Positions 41,779 to 49,899 of a stretch of 64,000 bases of DNA are shown one piece after another. Source of the stretch: Streptomyces sp. NRRL S-646 (GTDB lineage Bacteria > Actinomycetota > Actinomycetes > Streptomycetales > Streptomycetaceae); assembly GCF_000720765.1 (NCBI RefSeq), contig NZ_JODC01000011.1:124001-188000 (forward strand), written 5' to 3'. Numbering within the stretch: the stretch's first letter is position 1; each line of letters begins with the position of its first letter. A program made the translations under genes and the position numbers. Under the pieces are notes generated by a model. The model worked only from the letters and a program-made list of their open reading frames with translations, was not told the DNA's origin and did no database searches.

Positions 41779-42965
41779 ACCGCCACCCCCAGGCCCTGTT
41801 CAAATAGGTGCGCCGCCTCGGCGGCGTGCGCCCGCAGCCGGTGTACCGGCCCGAACAGCAGCTCGTCGCCCGCGGCGCGCTTGAAGTACAGATGCGCCTC
41901 GTGCTCCCAGGTGAAACCGATGCCGCCGTGCAACTGGATCCCTTCGGCGGCGGCACCGCGCAGCGCCTCCAGGGCCTGCGCGAGGGCGAGCCCGCCCACC
42001 TTCTCGCCGTGGGCGGTGGCCCAGGCGGCGTAGTAGGCAGCCGAGCGCGCCGCCTGGACCTGGACGTACACGTCGGCCAGCCGGTGCTTCACAGCCTGGA
42101 AGGACCCGATCGCCCGCCCGAACTGCTCGCGCTGCTTGACGTATTCGACGGTGCGTTCCAGTGCGCGGTCGGCTGCCCCGACGGCTTCGCAGGCGAGTAC
42201 GGCGGCGGCCGAGTCACCCACGGCGGAGAGGGCGCCGAGAACGTCAGTCCCGTCTTCCGTACCCAGCAACTCGGCTTCCACATCTCGCAGTTGGACACGC
42301 GCCTGCGGCCGGGTCGCATCAAGTGCGGTCTGCCGTACGCGTACGAGCCCGGCCGCATCCCCCGGCACGAGGAAGAGGAGGGTGCGCGAGCGGGCGAAGC
42401 CGCCGGTGTGGGCGGCGACCACCAGGAGCTGCGCGCTGTGGCCGTCCAGCACCTGGTCGACCTGCCCGTACAGCCGCCAGCCGTCGCCCGCCCGCCCGGC
42501 CTGGACGCCCCCCGCACGCCCCCCGCCCGCCCAGTCGCCGTCGCCCGCACCGGTGAGGGCGAGGGCGGTGGCGAGGGCAGCACCCGGCACGGCGAGGGCT
42601 GCGGTGAGGGTGCCGTCGGCGATACGGGGCAGCAGGGCGGCGCGCTGGGTGTCGGTGCCGAGGGCGAGGATCAGGGGTGCGGCGAGCACACAGGTCGCGA
42701 GGAGAGGTGAGGGGGCAAGGGTCCTGCCCGACTCCTCTGCCGCCAGGGCGAGTTCGGTCACGGTGCAGCCGATACCGCCGTACGCCTCCGGGAGGGCGAG
42801 TCCAGGCAGGCCGAGCTGGTCGGCGAGGGCGGTCCACAGGGCCGGGTCGTGTCCGGCGGGGGTGTCGAGGGCGGCGCGCAGCTCCTCGGGGCCGCAGCGC
42901 TTGCGGAGCAGTTCGCGCAGGGTGCGGCGGATCCCGTCCTGCTCGGCCGTGAAGCCGGCGTCCAT
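41775..42965 (-). CDS. acyl-CoA dehydrogenase family protein
   Basis: A 396-aa flavoprotein. Its N-terminal helices (DGIRRTLRELLRKRCGP, GLALPEAYGGIGCTVTELALAAEESGRTL) are typical. The C-terminal core has AADRALERTVEYVKQREQFGRAIGSFQAVKHRLADVY and LHGGIGFTWEHEAHLYFKRA, the FadE pattern seen in actinobacterial alpha2beta2 enzymes. It should introduce a double bond into an acyl-CoA. ATG 42965 follows AGGGAAGGGG and lies 21 bp from operator copy 7. It is divergent from the thiolase-like gene. Confidence 0.85.
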   Translation of the reverse strand: MDAGFTAEQDGIRRTLRELLRKRCGPEELRAALDTPAGHDPALWTALADQLGLPGLALPEAYGGIGCTVTELALAAEESGRTLAPSPLLATCVLAAPLILALGTDTQRAALLPRIADGTLTAALAVPGAALATALALTGAGDGDWAGGGRAGGVQAGRAGDGWRLYGQVDQVLDGHSAQLLVVAAHTGGFARSRTLLFLVPGDAAGLVRVRQTALDATRPQARVQLRDVEAELLGTEDGTDVLGALSAVGDSAAAVLACEAVGAADRALERTVEYVKQREQFGRAIGSFQAVKHRLADVYVQVQAARSAAYYAAWATAHGEKVGGLALAQALEALRGAAAEGIQLHGGIGFTWEHEAHLYFKRAAGDELLFGPVHRLRAHAAEAAHLFEQGLGVAV

Positions 42966-42985
42966 GGCTACCCCTTCCCTCCAGA

Positions 42986-43002
42986 TCTGACGGTCCGTCA
43001 TA
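42986..43002. promoter_or_regulatory. 17-bp regulon operator, copy 7
   Basis: TCTGACG-GTC-CGTCATA has two mismatches in the right outer arm. It lies between divergent ACAD (ATG 42965) and thiolase-like (ATG 43046) genes. Confidence 0.75.
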
Positions 43003-43045
43003 TTAGGAGGGTCGGAGCGAGATGCACAGGGGGAGGAGACCTCTC

Positions 43046-44215
43046 ATGACTGGCGGGACCCGCAAGGTGGCCGTGGTGGGCGTGGCCCTCTCCGACTGCG
43101 GCCGCGTGGACGACGCGACCCCGTACACCCTGCACGCGCAGGCGGCCCGCCGTGCGCTGGCCGACGCGGGACTGGGCCGTGAGGTGGTGGACGGCTTCGC
43201 CTCCGCCGGCCTGGGCACCCTCGCCCCCGTAGAGGTGGCCGAGTATCTGGGCCTGCGCCCCACGTGGGTGGACTCGACGTCGGTCGGAGGCTCGACCTGG
43301 GAGGTGATGGCGGCCCACGCGGCGGACGCGATAGCGGCGGGTCACGCGAACGCCGTCCTGCTGGCCTACGGCTCGACGGCCCGCGCGGACATCAAGGCGG
43401 GCCGCCGCACCGGCAACCTCTCCTTCGGCGCTCGCGGCCCACTGCAGTTCGAAGTCCCCTACGGCCACACGCTGATCGCCAAATACGCGATGGCGGCCCG
43501 CCGCCACATGATCGAACACGGCACGACGATCGAGCAGTTGGCGTCCGTCGCCGTGCAGGCGAGGGCGAACGCCGCGCTGAACCCGGACGCGATGTTCCAC
43601 ACCCCGATCACCCTGGACGAGGTCCTCTCCGGCCCGATGATCGCGGACCCCTTCACGAAGCTGCACTGCTGCCTGCGTTCCGACGGCGGGGCGGCGGTGC
43701 TGCTGGCCGCCGAGGAGTACGTACGGGACTGCCGTACGGCTCCGGTCTGGGTGCTCGGCACCGGGGAGCACGTCTCGCACGCCGCGATGTCCGAGTGGCC
43801 CGACTTCACGGTGTCGCCGGCGGCGGTGAGCGGGCGGCTGGCGTTCGAACGGGCGGGGGTGCGGGCGGAGGAGATGGACTTCGCGCAGATCTATGACGCG
43901 TTCACCTACATGACGCTGGTGACGCTCGAGGATCTCGGGTTCTGCGGGAAGGGGGAGGGTGGGGCGTTCGTGGAGAAGGGGCGGTTGAGGGTCGAGGGCG
44001 GGGAGCTGCCGGTGAACACGGACGGGGGTGGACTGTCGGCCCAACACCCCGGGATGCGGGGGCTGTTCCTGCTGGTGGAGGCGGTACGGCAGCTGCGGGG
44101 AGAGGCGGGGGCGCGGCAAGTCCGCGCACCGGACGGGGAGTTGCCGCGCCTGGGCGTGGCCTCCGGCACCGGGGGCTGGTTCTGCTCCGCCGGGACGGTG
44201 GTGCTGGGCAGGTGA
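43046..44215 (+). CDS. thiolase-like acyl-CoA lyase (second Ltp2-like copy)
   Basis: A 389-aa thiolase-fold protein with RKVAVVGVALSDCGRVDDATPY at the start, DFAQIYDAFTYMTLVTLEDLGFCGKGEGGAF and VNTDGGGLSAQHPGMRG near the C-terminus. It keeps a HPG element, unlike the copy at 32577. It may be a non-decarboxylating thiolase or Ltp-type aldolase. ATG 43046 has GGGGAGGAG 7 nt upstream. The matching DUF35 gene is not adjacent; the only other one is at 49900, under a similar operator. Confidence 0.8.
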   Translation: MTGGTRKVAVVGVALSDCGRVDDATPYTLHAQAARRALADAGLGREVVDGFASAGLGTLAPVEVAEYLGLRPTWVDSTSVGGSTWEVMAAHAADAIAAGHANAVLLAYGSTARADIKAGRRTGNLSFGARGPLQFEVPYGHTLIAKYAMAARRHMIEHGTTIEQLASVAVQARANAALNPDAMFHTPITLDEVLSGPMIADPFTKLHCCLRSDGGAAVLLAAEEYVRDCRTAPVWVLGTGEHVSHAAMSEWPDFTVSPAAVSGRLAFERAGVRAEEMDFAQIYDAFTYMTLVTLEDLGFCGKGEGGAFVEKGRLRVEGGELPVNTDGGGLSAQHPGMRGLFLLVEAVRQLRGEAGARQVRAPDGELPRLGVASGTGGWFCSAGTVVLGR

Positions 44216-44232
44216 TCAGCCGGCTGCGAGGG

Positions 44233-44580
44233 CTACTCGGCAGGCAGCGTCTCCCGCATCGCACGCGCGGTGGAGGCAGGGTCGTAGTCCCCGGGAACGC
44301 CGTCGACCAGGATGATGTCGCCGTCGATGTGCCGCGAGCGCAGCGGTGCGATCTCCTGGTACTCGGGCGAGTCCCACCAGGTCCGCGCCTCTGTGATACC
44401 GGGAAAACCGATCACCACGACATGCCCGGGCCAGCTGCCCTCCTTCACCTCGTGCTGTGTGGCGTGCACCAGGAAACGGCCGCCGTACGGCTCGAAGGTG
44501 CCGGAGACCCGCTCGATGTACTCGGCGATCTCCGGGTGCGGGGCGGCTTCCTGCAGATGAGCTATGGCGTAGGCGGTCAT
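44233..44580 (-). CDS. DUF1330 family protein
   Basis: A 115-aa dimeric ferredoxin-fold protein. The opening MTAYAIAHLQEAAPHPEIAEYIERV and the central FPGITEARTWWDSPEYQEIAPLRSRHIDGDIILVDG are the DUF1330 hallmarks. Function is unknown. ATG 44580 follows GGAAGG. It is a single gene, convergent with the thiolase-like gene 17 bp away and divergent from the WXG pair. Confidence 0.85.
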   Translation of the reverse strand: MTAYAIAHLQEAAPHPEIAEYIERVSGTFEPYGGRFLVHATQHEVKEGSWPGHVVVIGFPGITEARTWWDSPEYQEIAPLRSRHIDGDIILVDGVPGDYDPASTARAMRETLPAE

Positions 44581-44732
44581 GGGGAGTTGGCGTCCTTCCG
44601 GTCGAGGTCGGGCTCGTACGCAGACGATCTTGGCAGGTGGGGGCAGCGGGGTCGATGACCTGACAGGTAAGCGGCCTGGCTGTGCCCCGTAGGAATCCAG
44701 CCAAGGGCACGTCATCGTCCCGTCTTGATCCC

Positions 44733-44762
44733 GCAAACAGTCGTTTTGAACGAGCAAACAGT
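44733..44762 (+). promoter_or_regulatory. direct repeat upstream of the WXG-type operon
   Basis: GCAAACAGT occurs at 44733-44741 and 44754-44762, 21 bp (two helical turns) apart and about 70 bp before the first start codon. It is a possible activator site. No known consensus is recognised. Confidence 0.4.
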
Positions 44763-44829
44763 TCTTCCCGGCAAGTCAATGGCTCCGGTACTGCTGGTCT
44801 GTTCATGCATTCGACGACGGGGGAGCAGA

Positions 44830-45162
44830 ATGAGCCAGTTCGGTGTCGACCCCGACACACTGAACGAGCTTGCCGGGAAGTTCGACAGAGAAGCCAAGGA
44901 CCTGGCGAAGCCGATCGACGGCTTCGCGGCGACCGCGTCCCAGATCGGCGAAGCCTTCGGTCTGCTCGGCGCTTGCGACGGTGCGGCGCAGAAGTACCAG
45001 ACGCTGCTGAACAGCACCCTCAAGGCGCTCGGGCAGCTGCCCGGCGTTCTCACCGGCGACGGCGACCGGCTGCGTCTCAACGCCACCAACTACAAGGCCT
45101 CCGACCAGACCGCCGTGGAGCACCTCCGTGCCGCGACCCGGCCGGCGGGAGGCCCGGCGTGA
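44830..45162 (+). CDS. WXG100-like small helical protein
   Basis: A 110-aa protein, mostly helical, with no signal peptide: PDTLNELAGKFDREAKDLAKPIDGFAATASQIGEAFGLLG then AQKYQTLLNSTLKALGQLPGVLTGDGDRLRLNATNYKASD. The two-helix hairpin and length fit ESX/WXG100-like partners, with LLG in place of the central W-x-G. ATG 44830 follows GGGAG. The stop overlaps the next start (GTGA), so the pair is translationally coupled. It is a likely export partner or chaperone for the next protein. Confidence 0.65.
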   Translation: MSQFGVDPDTLNELAGKFDREAKDLAKPIDGFAATASQIGEAFGLLGACDGAAQKYQTLLNSTLKALGQLPGVLTGDGDRLRLNATNYKASDQTAVEHLRAATRPAGGPA

Positions 45163-46295
45163 GCATCAACAGCTGGATCGACGGCAAGGTACTGGACATC
45201 CTCCAGGCCTGTGGCGTGGAACTCCCGGGCGGCAACGGCGACACGCTCCGCTCGATCGCCCACGCCTGGGACACCATGGGCAACGAGCTGACGGAAGTCG
45301 CGCATGCCCTCGACATCCAGATCCAGGGCGTCGACAAACAGGGCTGGCACGGTGAGGCACGCGATGCCTTCGAGAAGCACTGGGCGGAGCAGAAGCGCGT
45401 CATCGACGACGTCGCGCACAACTTCCACCAGGTGGCCGACGGACTGCGGGCGTACGCCGACGAGATCGACAAGATCAACGAGGAGATCATCGACATCTGC
45501 GTCGAGATCGCCGAGATGGAGATCGCCGGCGCCGCGCTGTCCTTCTTCACCGGTTTCCTCTCCGACCTCGTCGCGAACACGGCGGTGGCCACGCGGGTCG
45601 CCAAGATCATCGACCTGGTGAAGCTGTTCACTTCAGCGGCCGAGAAGGTGGCGGCGCTGCTGGAGCGGTTCGGCGCGCTCACCGAGGAAGGCGCGGCGAA
45701 GCTGGCGAAGGTGGCCGAGTTCGCCGCGAAGTTCCTCAAGAAGGGCGCCGAGAGCTTCGTCACCAACTTCGTGGCGGACTCGGGCAGCCAGATGCTCAAC
45801 CAGGCGCTCACCGGGCAGCCGATCACGGTGGGCCAGGACTTCTCCACCGCCGGCAAGGAGGCCCTGGGAACGGCCGCGTTCACCGCAGGCGGCGGGGCGC
45901 TGGCCGAGGGCGCCAACCTGACGGGCGCGGTGGGCAAGGTCCTCGGCGGCGAGGGCCGGGTCGGCAACGCGTTCAACGGCGCGCTGGGCAACATCAGCGG
46001 GGGCCTCACGGCCGACGTGTGGAACCACCAGGACGGCGCGACGATCGGCTGGGACGTGGCGACGAACGCGCTGACGGGAGCGACCGGAAACGCGGCGAAC
46101 GACGCCCACTTCCATCACATGGAGGAGAACGGCAGCCTCGGCGGCGAAAACCTCAGCGACAGGGGCAAGCTCACCGACGCCGCGTACAAGAACTCCTCGG
46201 GCACAGGCCTCAACGCGGCGGTCTACGCGGCAGGCTCCGGTATCGAGTCGGACGCCCAGAACCTGGCCAAGGACGTCAAGAAGGCGGGCGAGTGA
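45159..46295 (+). CDS. WXG-domain secreted protein, polymorphic-toxin-like architecture
   Basis: A 378-aa protein. Residues 1-110 form a WXG-like helical hairpin (QGWHGEARDAFEKHWAEQKR is the W-x-G turn). A hydrophobic helix (IAGAALSFFTGFLSDLVANTAV, about 125-146) and a long Ala-rich stretch follow, then a Gly-rich segment (TAAFTAGGGALAEGANLTGAVGKVLGGEG) and a C-terminal module with WNHQDGATIGWDVATNALTGATGNAANDAHFHHMEEN. That order resembles type VII-exported WXG proteins with a variable C-terminal domain. I cannot identify a nuclease or other toxin motif. Small membrane proteins encoded directly downstream could be immunity or accessory partners. Confidence 0.6.
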   Translation: MSINSWIDGKVLDILQACGVELPGGNGDTLRSIAHAWDTMGNELTEVAHALDIQIQGVDKQGWHGEARDAFEKHWAEQKRVIDDVAHNFHQVADGLRAYADEIDKINEEIIDICVEIAEMEIAGAALSFFTGFLSDLVANTAVATRVAKIIDLVKLFTSAAEKVAALLERFGALTEEGAAKLAKVAEFAAKFLKKGAESFVTNFVADSGSQMLNQALTGQPITVGQDFSTAGKEALGTAAFTAGGGALAEGANLTGAVGKVLGGEGRVGNAFNGALGNISGGLTADVWNHQDGATIGWDVATNALTGATGNAANDAHFHHMEENGSLGGENLSDRGKLTDAAYKNSSGTGLNAAVYAAGSGIESDAQNLAKDVKKAGE

Positions 46296-46298
46296 TCC

Positions 46299-46550
46299 GT
46301 GCACAGTGAGGTGGGGGGCATGATCCTTGCCGGGGTCGCGCACAACAACCCGAACTACGACCCGGGCTGGGTCTCCTTCTTCGCGGCGCTCGTCGTGCTC
46401 GCGGGGTGCGTGATCGTCCTTTTCGGTGGGGCCATGTCCGTCGGCATGCGGGGCTTGGTAGGTCCAAGGAAGTGGGCCGGTTACGCGATCGGGCCGGTGA
46501 CCATCACGATCGGCCTCGCCGTCGCCGCCCTCGGCGTCTGGCTCTGGTGA
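46299..46550 (+). CDS. small two-helix membrane protein A1
   Basis: An 83-aa protein with two hydrophobic helices (WVSFFAALVVLAGCVIVLFGGA and WAGYAIGPVTITIGLAVAALGVWLW) joined by a basic loop. It starts at GTG 46299, 3 nt after the WXG-protein stop, or at ATG 46320. It is almost identical over its first 101 coding bases to A2 (46863), so the array arose by duplication. Function is unknown; an immunity role is inferred from position only. Confidence 0.65.
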   Translation: MHSEVGGMILAGVAHNNPNYDPGWVSFFAALVVLAGCVIVLFGGAMSVGMRGLVGPRKWAGYAIGPVTITIGLAVAALGVWLW

Positions 46551-46984
46551 CCGCGGGACGTTGGACGACTGGGCCCATTGAGCCGGGCGTCCAGGTCCCG
46601 GCCAAGGGCGAGTGAGAGTGGTCGGCGACGTGAGACTTGCGGCCACGTGGACCCCCAACCCGAACCACCCCGCCACCTGGACCGGCTTCTTCTGGGCGCT
46701 CCTCGGGGTTGCCGGGTGCCTGATCGTCGTCATCGGCGCCACCCTGACCTTTGCTCTCTGGAACGTCAGCGATCAGAAGAAGGTGGGCAACTACGTTCTC
46801 GGGCCGGTGATCCTCGTGATCGGGCTTGCCATCGCCGGCTGGGGCTTCGGTCTGTGGTGACCGTGCACGATGGGCTCGGCGACATGATCCTTGCGGGGGT
46901 CGCGCACAACAACCCGAACTACGACCCGGGCTGGGTCTCCTTCTTCGCAGCGCTCGTCGTGCTCGCGGGGTGCGTGATCGTCCT
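46320..46984 (+). repeat. 101-bp direct repeat from the A-B unit duplication
   Basis: 46320-46420 and 46884-46984 match at 99 of 101 positions, covering the start and first helix of A1 and A2; flanking parts diverge. The near-identity implies recent duplication or gene conversion. Confidence 0.9.
46612..46860 (+). CDS. small two-helix membrane protein B1
   Basis: An 82-aa protein with two helices (ATWTGFFWALLGVAGCLIVVIGATLTFAL and NYVLGPVILVIGLAIAGWGFGLW), related to A1/A2 in layout but distinct in sequence. The start is uncertain: GTG 46612, 46618 or 46630. Its TGA is 2 nt from the start of A2. A truncated second copy of B follows A2. Confidence 0.6.
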   Translation: MRVVGDVRLAATWTPNPNHPATWTGFFWALLGVAGCLIVVIGATLTFALWNVSDQKKVGNYVLGPVILVIGLAIAGWGFGLW

Positions 46985-47129
46985 CGCGGGAGTGCTCGCG
47001 GCCATCACCACGTGGCGCAGCGCCGAGGAGCCACGTCACCGAGGCCAGTGGCGTGTGCTCCTCGGCACGACGGGGTGCTTCACGATTGCGGGCCTTGCGA
47101 TCACCGGCTTCGGCGTGTGGCTGTACTGA
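46863..47129 (+). CDS. small two-helix membrane protein A2
   Basis: An 88-aa paralogue of A1 sharing the MILAGVAHNNPNYDPGWVSF start and the first helix. It diverges after LAGCVIVL into a different loop (AAITTWRSAEEPRHRGQWRV) and second helix (LGTTGCFTIAGLAITGFGVWLY). The GTG start (GTGCAC, as in A1) follows the B1 stop by 2 nt; GTG 46857 is an alternative that would overlap it. Confidence 0.6.
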   Translation: MHDGLGDMILAGVAHNNPNYDPGWVSFFAALVVLAGCVIVLAGVLAAITTWRSAEEPRHRGQWRVLLGTTGCFTIAGLAITGFGVWLY

Positions 47130-47140
47130 GGCGCACACGC

Positions 47141-47183
47141 CGCGCCTGGAACGGCTTCTTCTGGGCGCTTCTCGGGATTGTCC
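47141..47183 (+). pseudogene. remnant of a second B copy
   Basis: The reading RAWNGFFWALLGIV matches the ATWTGFFWALLGVAG segment of B1 (DNA near-identity 46674-46711) but is followed by unrelated sequence and has no start or second helix. The array order is therefore A1-B1-A2-b(remnant). Confidence 0.7.
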
Positions 47184-47198
47184 CTGCGAGCCGCCAGG

Positions 47199-47402
47199 TC
47201 AGTTACCGGCCTTCTTGTCGAACCATCCGAACGACCGGCCAAAGGACGCGCCGCCAAAGAGGATGCCGAGAGGAACGATCGTGAACCAGACGGCACCGGC
47301 TTTCATGGCCGCGAGCAGGGCGATGGCGCCGATGGCCAGCGCCAGGAGCACGAGCATGCCCAGAAGGACACGAATCTTGGAAACCAACGGATGACTCTCC
47401 AA
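47199..47402 (-). CDS. small membrane protein, unknown
   Basis: A protein of about 67 aa with one or two helices (VLLGMLVLLALAIGAIALLAAM, then WFTIVPLGILFGGASF) and a polar C-terminus (GRSFGWFDKKAGN). The start codon is uncertain: TTG 47402 or an internal GTG/TTG. No family is recognised. It faces the membrane-protein array and may bound it. Confidence 0.45.
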   Translation of the reverse strand: MESHPLVSKIRVLLGMLVLLALAIGAIALLAAMKAGAVWFTIVPLGILFGGASFGRSFGWFDKKAGN

Positions 47403-47664
47403 TGTTCAGCTTGGCTCTATTGACCAGACAGCGTTCGCTACCCGTCGGACCACTGGCGACGGTTGCCCGGTAGAGAGGCAGCAAGCTCCCCGGCCTGACA
47501 CCACGGCCCCGTCAGGAAGCTCATGAGGCGAGTCTCCCAACGCTGCCTTCCGGAGGCGCCGGTGGAACTACGCAATCGAATACGTAGGTTCACCGGCCTG
47601 GGCGGGGCAAAGCAGCGGCCGGCCAGGGCGGGCGGTCCGGCGACCGGCGGCCGATACTCGACGC

Positions 47665-48330
47665 ATGGGAACAGATCTTCACGAGCTGCTGAGGTCACTG
47701 CGGGTGTGGGATCCGGAGGTCACGGAACTACGCCCCTTCGACCCGACGGCCGCCCCAGCCGAACCGCTGCCCCTCTTCACGACGTGGTTTGCGGAGGCGG
47801 TGGCGGCGGGCCAGCGGGAACCGCACACGATGTCCCTGGCCACCTCGGATGCCGATGGGCACCCAGACGTACGGATCGTGATGCTGCACGGCGCGGACGC
47901 CGACGGCTGGGCCTTCGCGACGCACGCCACGAGCCGCAAGGGCGGGCAGCTGGCGGCACGGCCTTACGCGGCCCTCGCCTTCTACTGGCCGGTGCTGGGC
48001 CGCCAGGTCCGGGTACGCGGGCCGGTCACCGCCGCGCCGGCCCAGGAGTCGCAGGGCGACCTGCACGCCCGCTCGACCGGCGCCCTCGCCGCTGCCCTCA
48101 CCGGACGTCAGAGTGAAATGCTGGGCTCTGTGGAGGAGTTGGCCCGGGAGTCCAAGGCCGCCTGGGAACGGGCCCAGAAGGAGCCCGACGCTCCGGTGCC
48201 GTCCTGGACCCTGTACCGCCTCCGACCGGACGAGGTGGAGTTCTTCCAGGGGGACGAGCGCAGACGGCATGTACGGCTGAACTACCGCCGGGAGGAGGGG
48301 GGTTGGGCCAAGGAGCTGCTGTGGCCATGA
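47665..48330 (+). CDS. pyridoxamine 5'-phosphate oxidase family protein
   Basis: A 221-aa split-barrel flavoprotein of the PdxH branch. It has REPHTMSLATSDADGHPDVRIVMLHGADADGWAFATHATSRKGGQLAARPYAALAFYW in the FMN-binding region and ends in NYRREEGGWAKELLWP, close to the RL-P end of PdxH. It could oxidise pyridoxamine 5'-phosphate to PLP, or be a related flavoenzyme; some conserved PdxH residues cannot be checked here. It is monocistronic. Confidence 0.75.
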   Translation: MGTDLHELLRSLRVWDPEVTELRPFDPTAAPAEPLPLFTTWFAEAVAAGQREPHTMSLATSDADGHPDVRIVMLHGADADGWAFATHATSRKGGQLAARPYAALAFYWPVLGRQVRVRGPVTAAPAQESQGDLHARSTGALAAALTGRQSEMLGSVEELARESKAAWERAQKEPDAPVPSWTLYRLRPDEVEFFQGDERRRHVRLNYRREEGGWAKELLWP

Positions 48331-48345
48331 GGCTCGCGGCCACCC

Positions 48346-49206
48346 TCATGCCGTGAAGTCGTACACCCCGAAGTCCGCCACCGCCCGATACCCGATCCGC
48401 TGGTACAGGGCGTTGCTGGTCGGGTTGGCGAGGTCCGTGAACAGCAGCACCTCGGCCGCGCCCGCCGCGAGTGCCGCCCGGCTGACCTCGGCCGTGACCG
48501 CCCCGGCGTATCCGCGGCCGCGCAGGTGGGCCGGGGTGTAGACGGGGGCGACCCGGATCTGCCCGGCAACCATCGGTGTCACCCCCGCCATGGCCACGGG
48601 GGTCCCGTCGGCGTCCTCCCAGAACGTCGTCCCGCCGTAGGAGATACGCGAGTCGGCCCACCCCTCCGCACGCTCCGCGCCGCTCTCGCCGATGGCCTCC
48701 ATGAACTCGCCGTACCACCGCACCAGTTGCTCCCGGTCCGCCTCTCCGGCGACCCTCGGCTGCCCCTGCGGCACCGGCTGCGGGACCGTCAGCGTGCCGA
48801 GCCGGTACAGCCGTTGCCGCTGGCTCAGCGTCGCCGTCGCGCCGGTGTGCTCCTCCCAGGAGCGGGCCACGGCATCGATGGTGGAGCGCTCGCCGATGAC
48901 TCCGGGGACCGGGCGGCCCAGACCGGCCAGGTGGGCGGCGAGGGAGTCGGCCTCCTCGGGGGCGAGGGGCGTGACGTTCACGGGGTAGGGAGGGGTGCGG
49001 AGGTAGGCGGCGCGGATCGTTCCCGCCGACTCCAGCACGCCGAAGTAGGGCGCCTCGGAGCCGTAATAGCCCAATCCACGCGTCCGCAGCCCTTCGGTCA
49101 CCGTCAGCGGGACGGTGTGCAGGGCGGGGCGGGAGCGGAGGAAATCCCCGGCGCGCGCGAGGAAGGCGTCCAGGTCGTCGATGAAGTGCCAGTCTTCGGG
49201 GCGCAT
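48346..49206 (-). CDS. GNAT family N-acetyltransferase
   Basis: A 286-aa protein. The C-terminal GNAT core includes RVAPVYTPAHLRGRGYAGAVTAEVSRAALAAGAAEVLLFTDLANPTSNALYQRIGYR (acetyl-CoA pyrophosphate loop RGRGYA). The N-terminal half is a less conserved second GNAT-like domain. The substrate is unknown. It is convergent with the PNPOx-like gene (16 bp apart). Confidence 0.85.
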   Translation of the reverse strand: MRPEDWHFIDDLDAFLARAGDFLRSRPALHTVPLTVTEGLRTRGLGYYGSEAPYFGVLESAGTIRAAYLRTPPYPVNVTPLAPEEADSLAAHLAGLGRPVPGVIGERSTIDAVARSWEEHTGATATLSQRQRLYRLGTLTVPQPVPQGQPRVAGEADREQLVRWYGEFMEAIGESGAERAEGWADSRISYGGTTFWEDADGTPVAMAGVTPMVAGQIRVAPVYTPAHLRGRGYAGAVTAEVSRAALAAGAAEVLLFTDLANPTSNALYQRIGYRAVADFGVYDFTA

Positions 49207-49246
49207 GCTTCATGATTCCGCACGGCCCGAGCCCGGCGCGCGCGAA

Positions 49247-49876
49247 TTACGGGAGCTGCGGCTCCGGGTCCGTGGCGATCCGCCCGTGCAGATGCACGTC
49301 CCGGAACGCGTCCTGCCTCCCCGCCTCCCACATCGCGCCCCGCAAGGTCCCCTCGTAACGGAACCCGCACCGCTCGGCGATACGGCACGAGGCCTCATGG
49401 CCGAGGGCATGACCGAGCTCCAGCCTGTGTATCCCCAGGTCGGTCAGCGCCCAGCGGGAGGCCAAGGCCAGGGCGCGGACGGCGACCCCTTGCCCGCGCG
49501 CCTCGGGCAGCACCCAGTACCCGACACGGGCGACGCTCAGGACGAGGTCGATCATGTTGACACCGATGTGCCCCAGCACCGCACCGCTCGCGGCGTCGGT
49601 CACGCAGTACGACGCCGCCGAACCGTCGGTCGAGGCCAGCGCCTTGGCCCGCAGCGACTCGCGGGCGTCGGCGAGGTCGTCGACCTGCTTGAGCGGTGTG
49701 TTCCAGCGCCGGAACTCCGGGTCCGTGAGCCCGCGCAACCAGGCCTCGACATCGGCGTCCGAGTCCGCGTCCCACAGGCGCAGGCGGATGCCGTGACCGT
49801 ACAGATCAGGAAGGGAGAAGGATGAAGAAGGGGATGGTGAAGCCGGGTCGGTGTGCTGTGCGTCCACAGAGCTCAT
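49247..49876 (-). CDS. RimJ/RimL-type GNAT acetyltransferase
   Basis: A protein of about 209 aa. After a Ser/Pro-rich N-terminus, the GNAT core carries GYWVLPEARGQGVAVRALALASRWAL and the terminal ELGHALGHEASCRIAERCGFRYEGTLRGAM typical of RimL/RimJ-like enzymes. It probably acetylates a protein or small-molecule amine. I prefer ATG 49876 over TTG 49888. It is followed by the other GNAT gene on the same strand, 40 bp away, and they may be co-transcribed. Confidence 0.85.
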   Translation of the reverse strand: MSSVDAQHTDPASPSPSSSFSLPDLYGHGIRLRLWDADSDADVEAWLRGLTDPEFRRWNTPLKQVDDLADARESLRAKALASTDGSAASYCVTDAASGAVLGHIGVNMIDLVLSVARVGYWVLPEARGQGVAVRALALASRWALTDLGIHRLELGHALGHEASCRIAERCGFRYEGTLRGAMWEAGRQDAFRDVHLHGRIATDPEPQLP

Positions 49877-49899
49877 CAGCCCATTCAAACGCGTACGCC

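Noticed and set aside
46320..46984. 101-bp direct repeats as ends of an insertion sequence
   Set aside because: The repeats lie within coding sequence and encode the same protein segment; there is no transposase or inverted ends between them.
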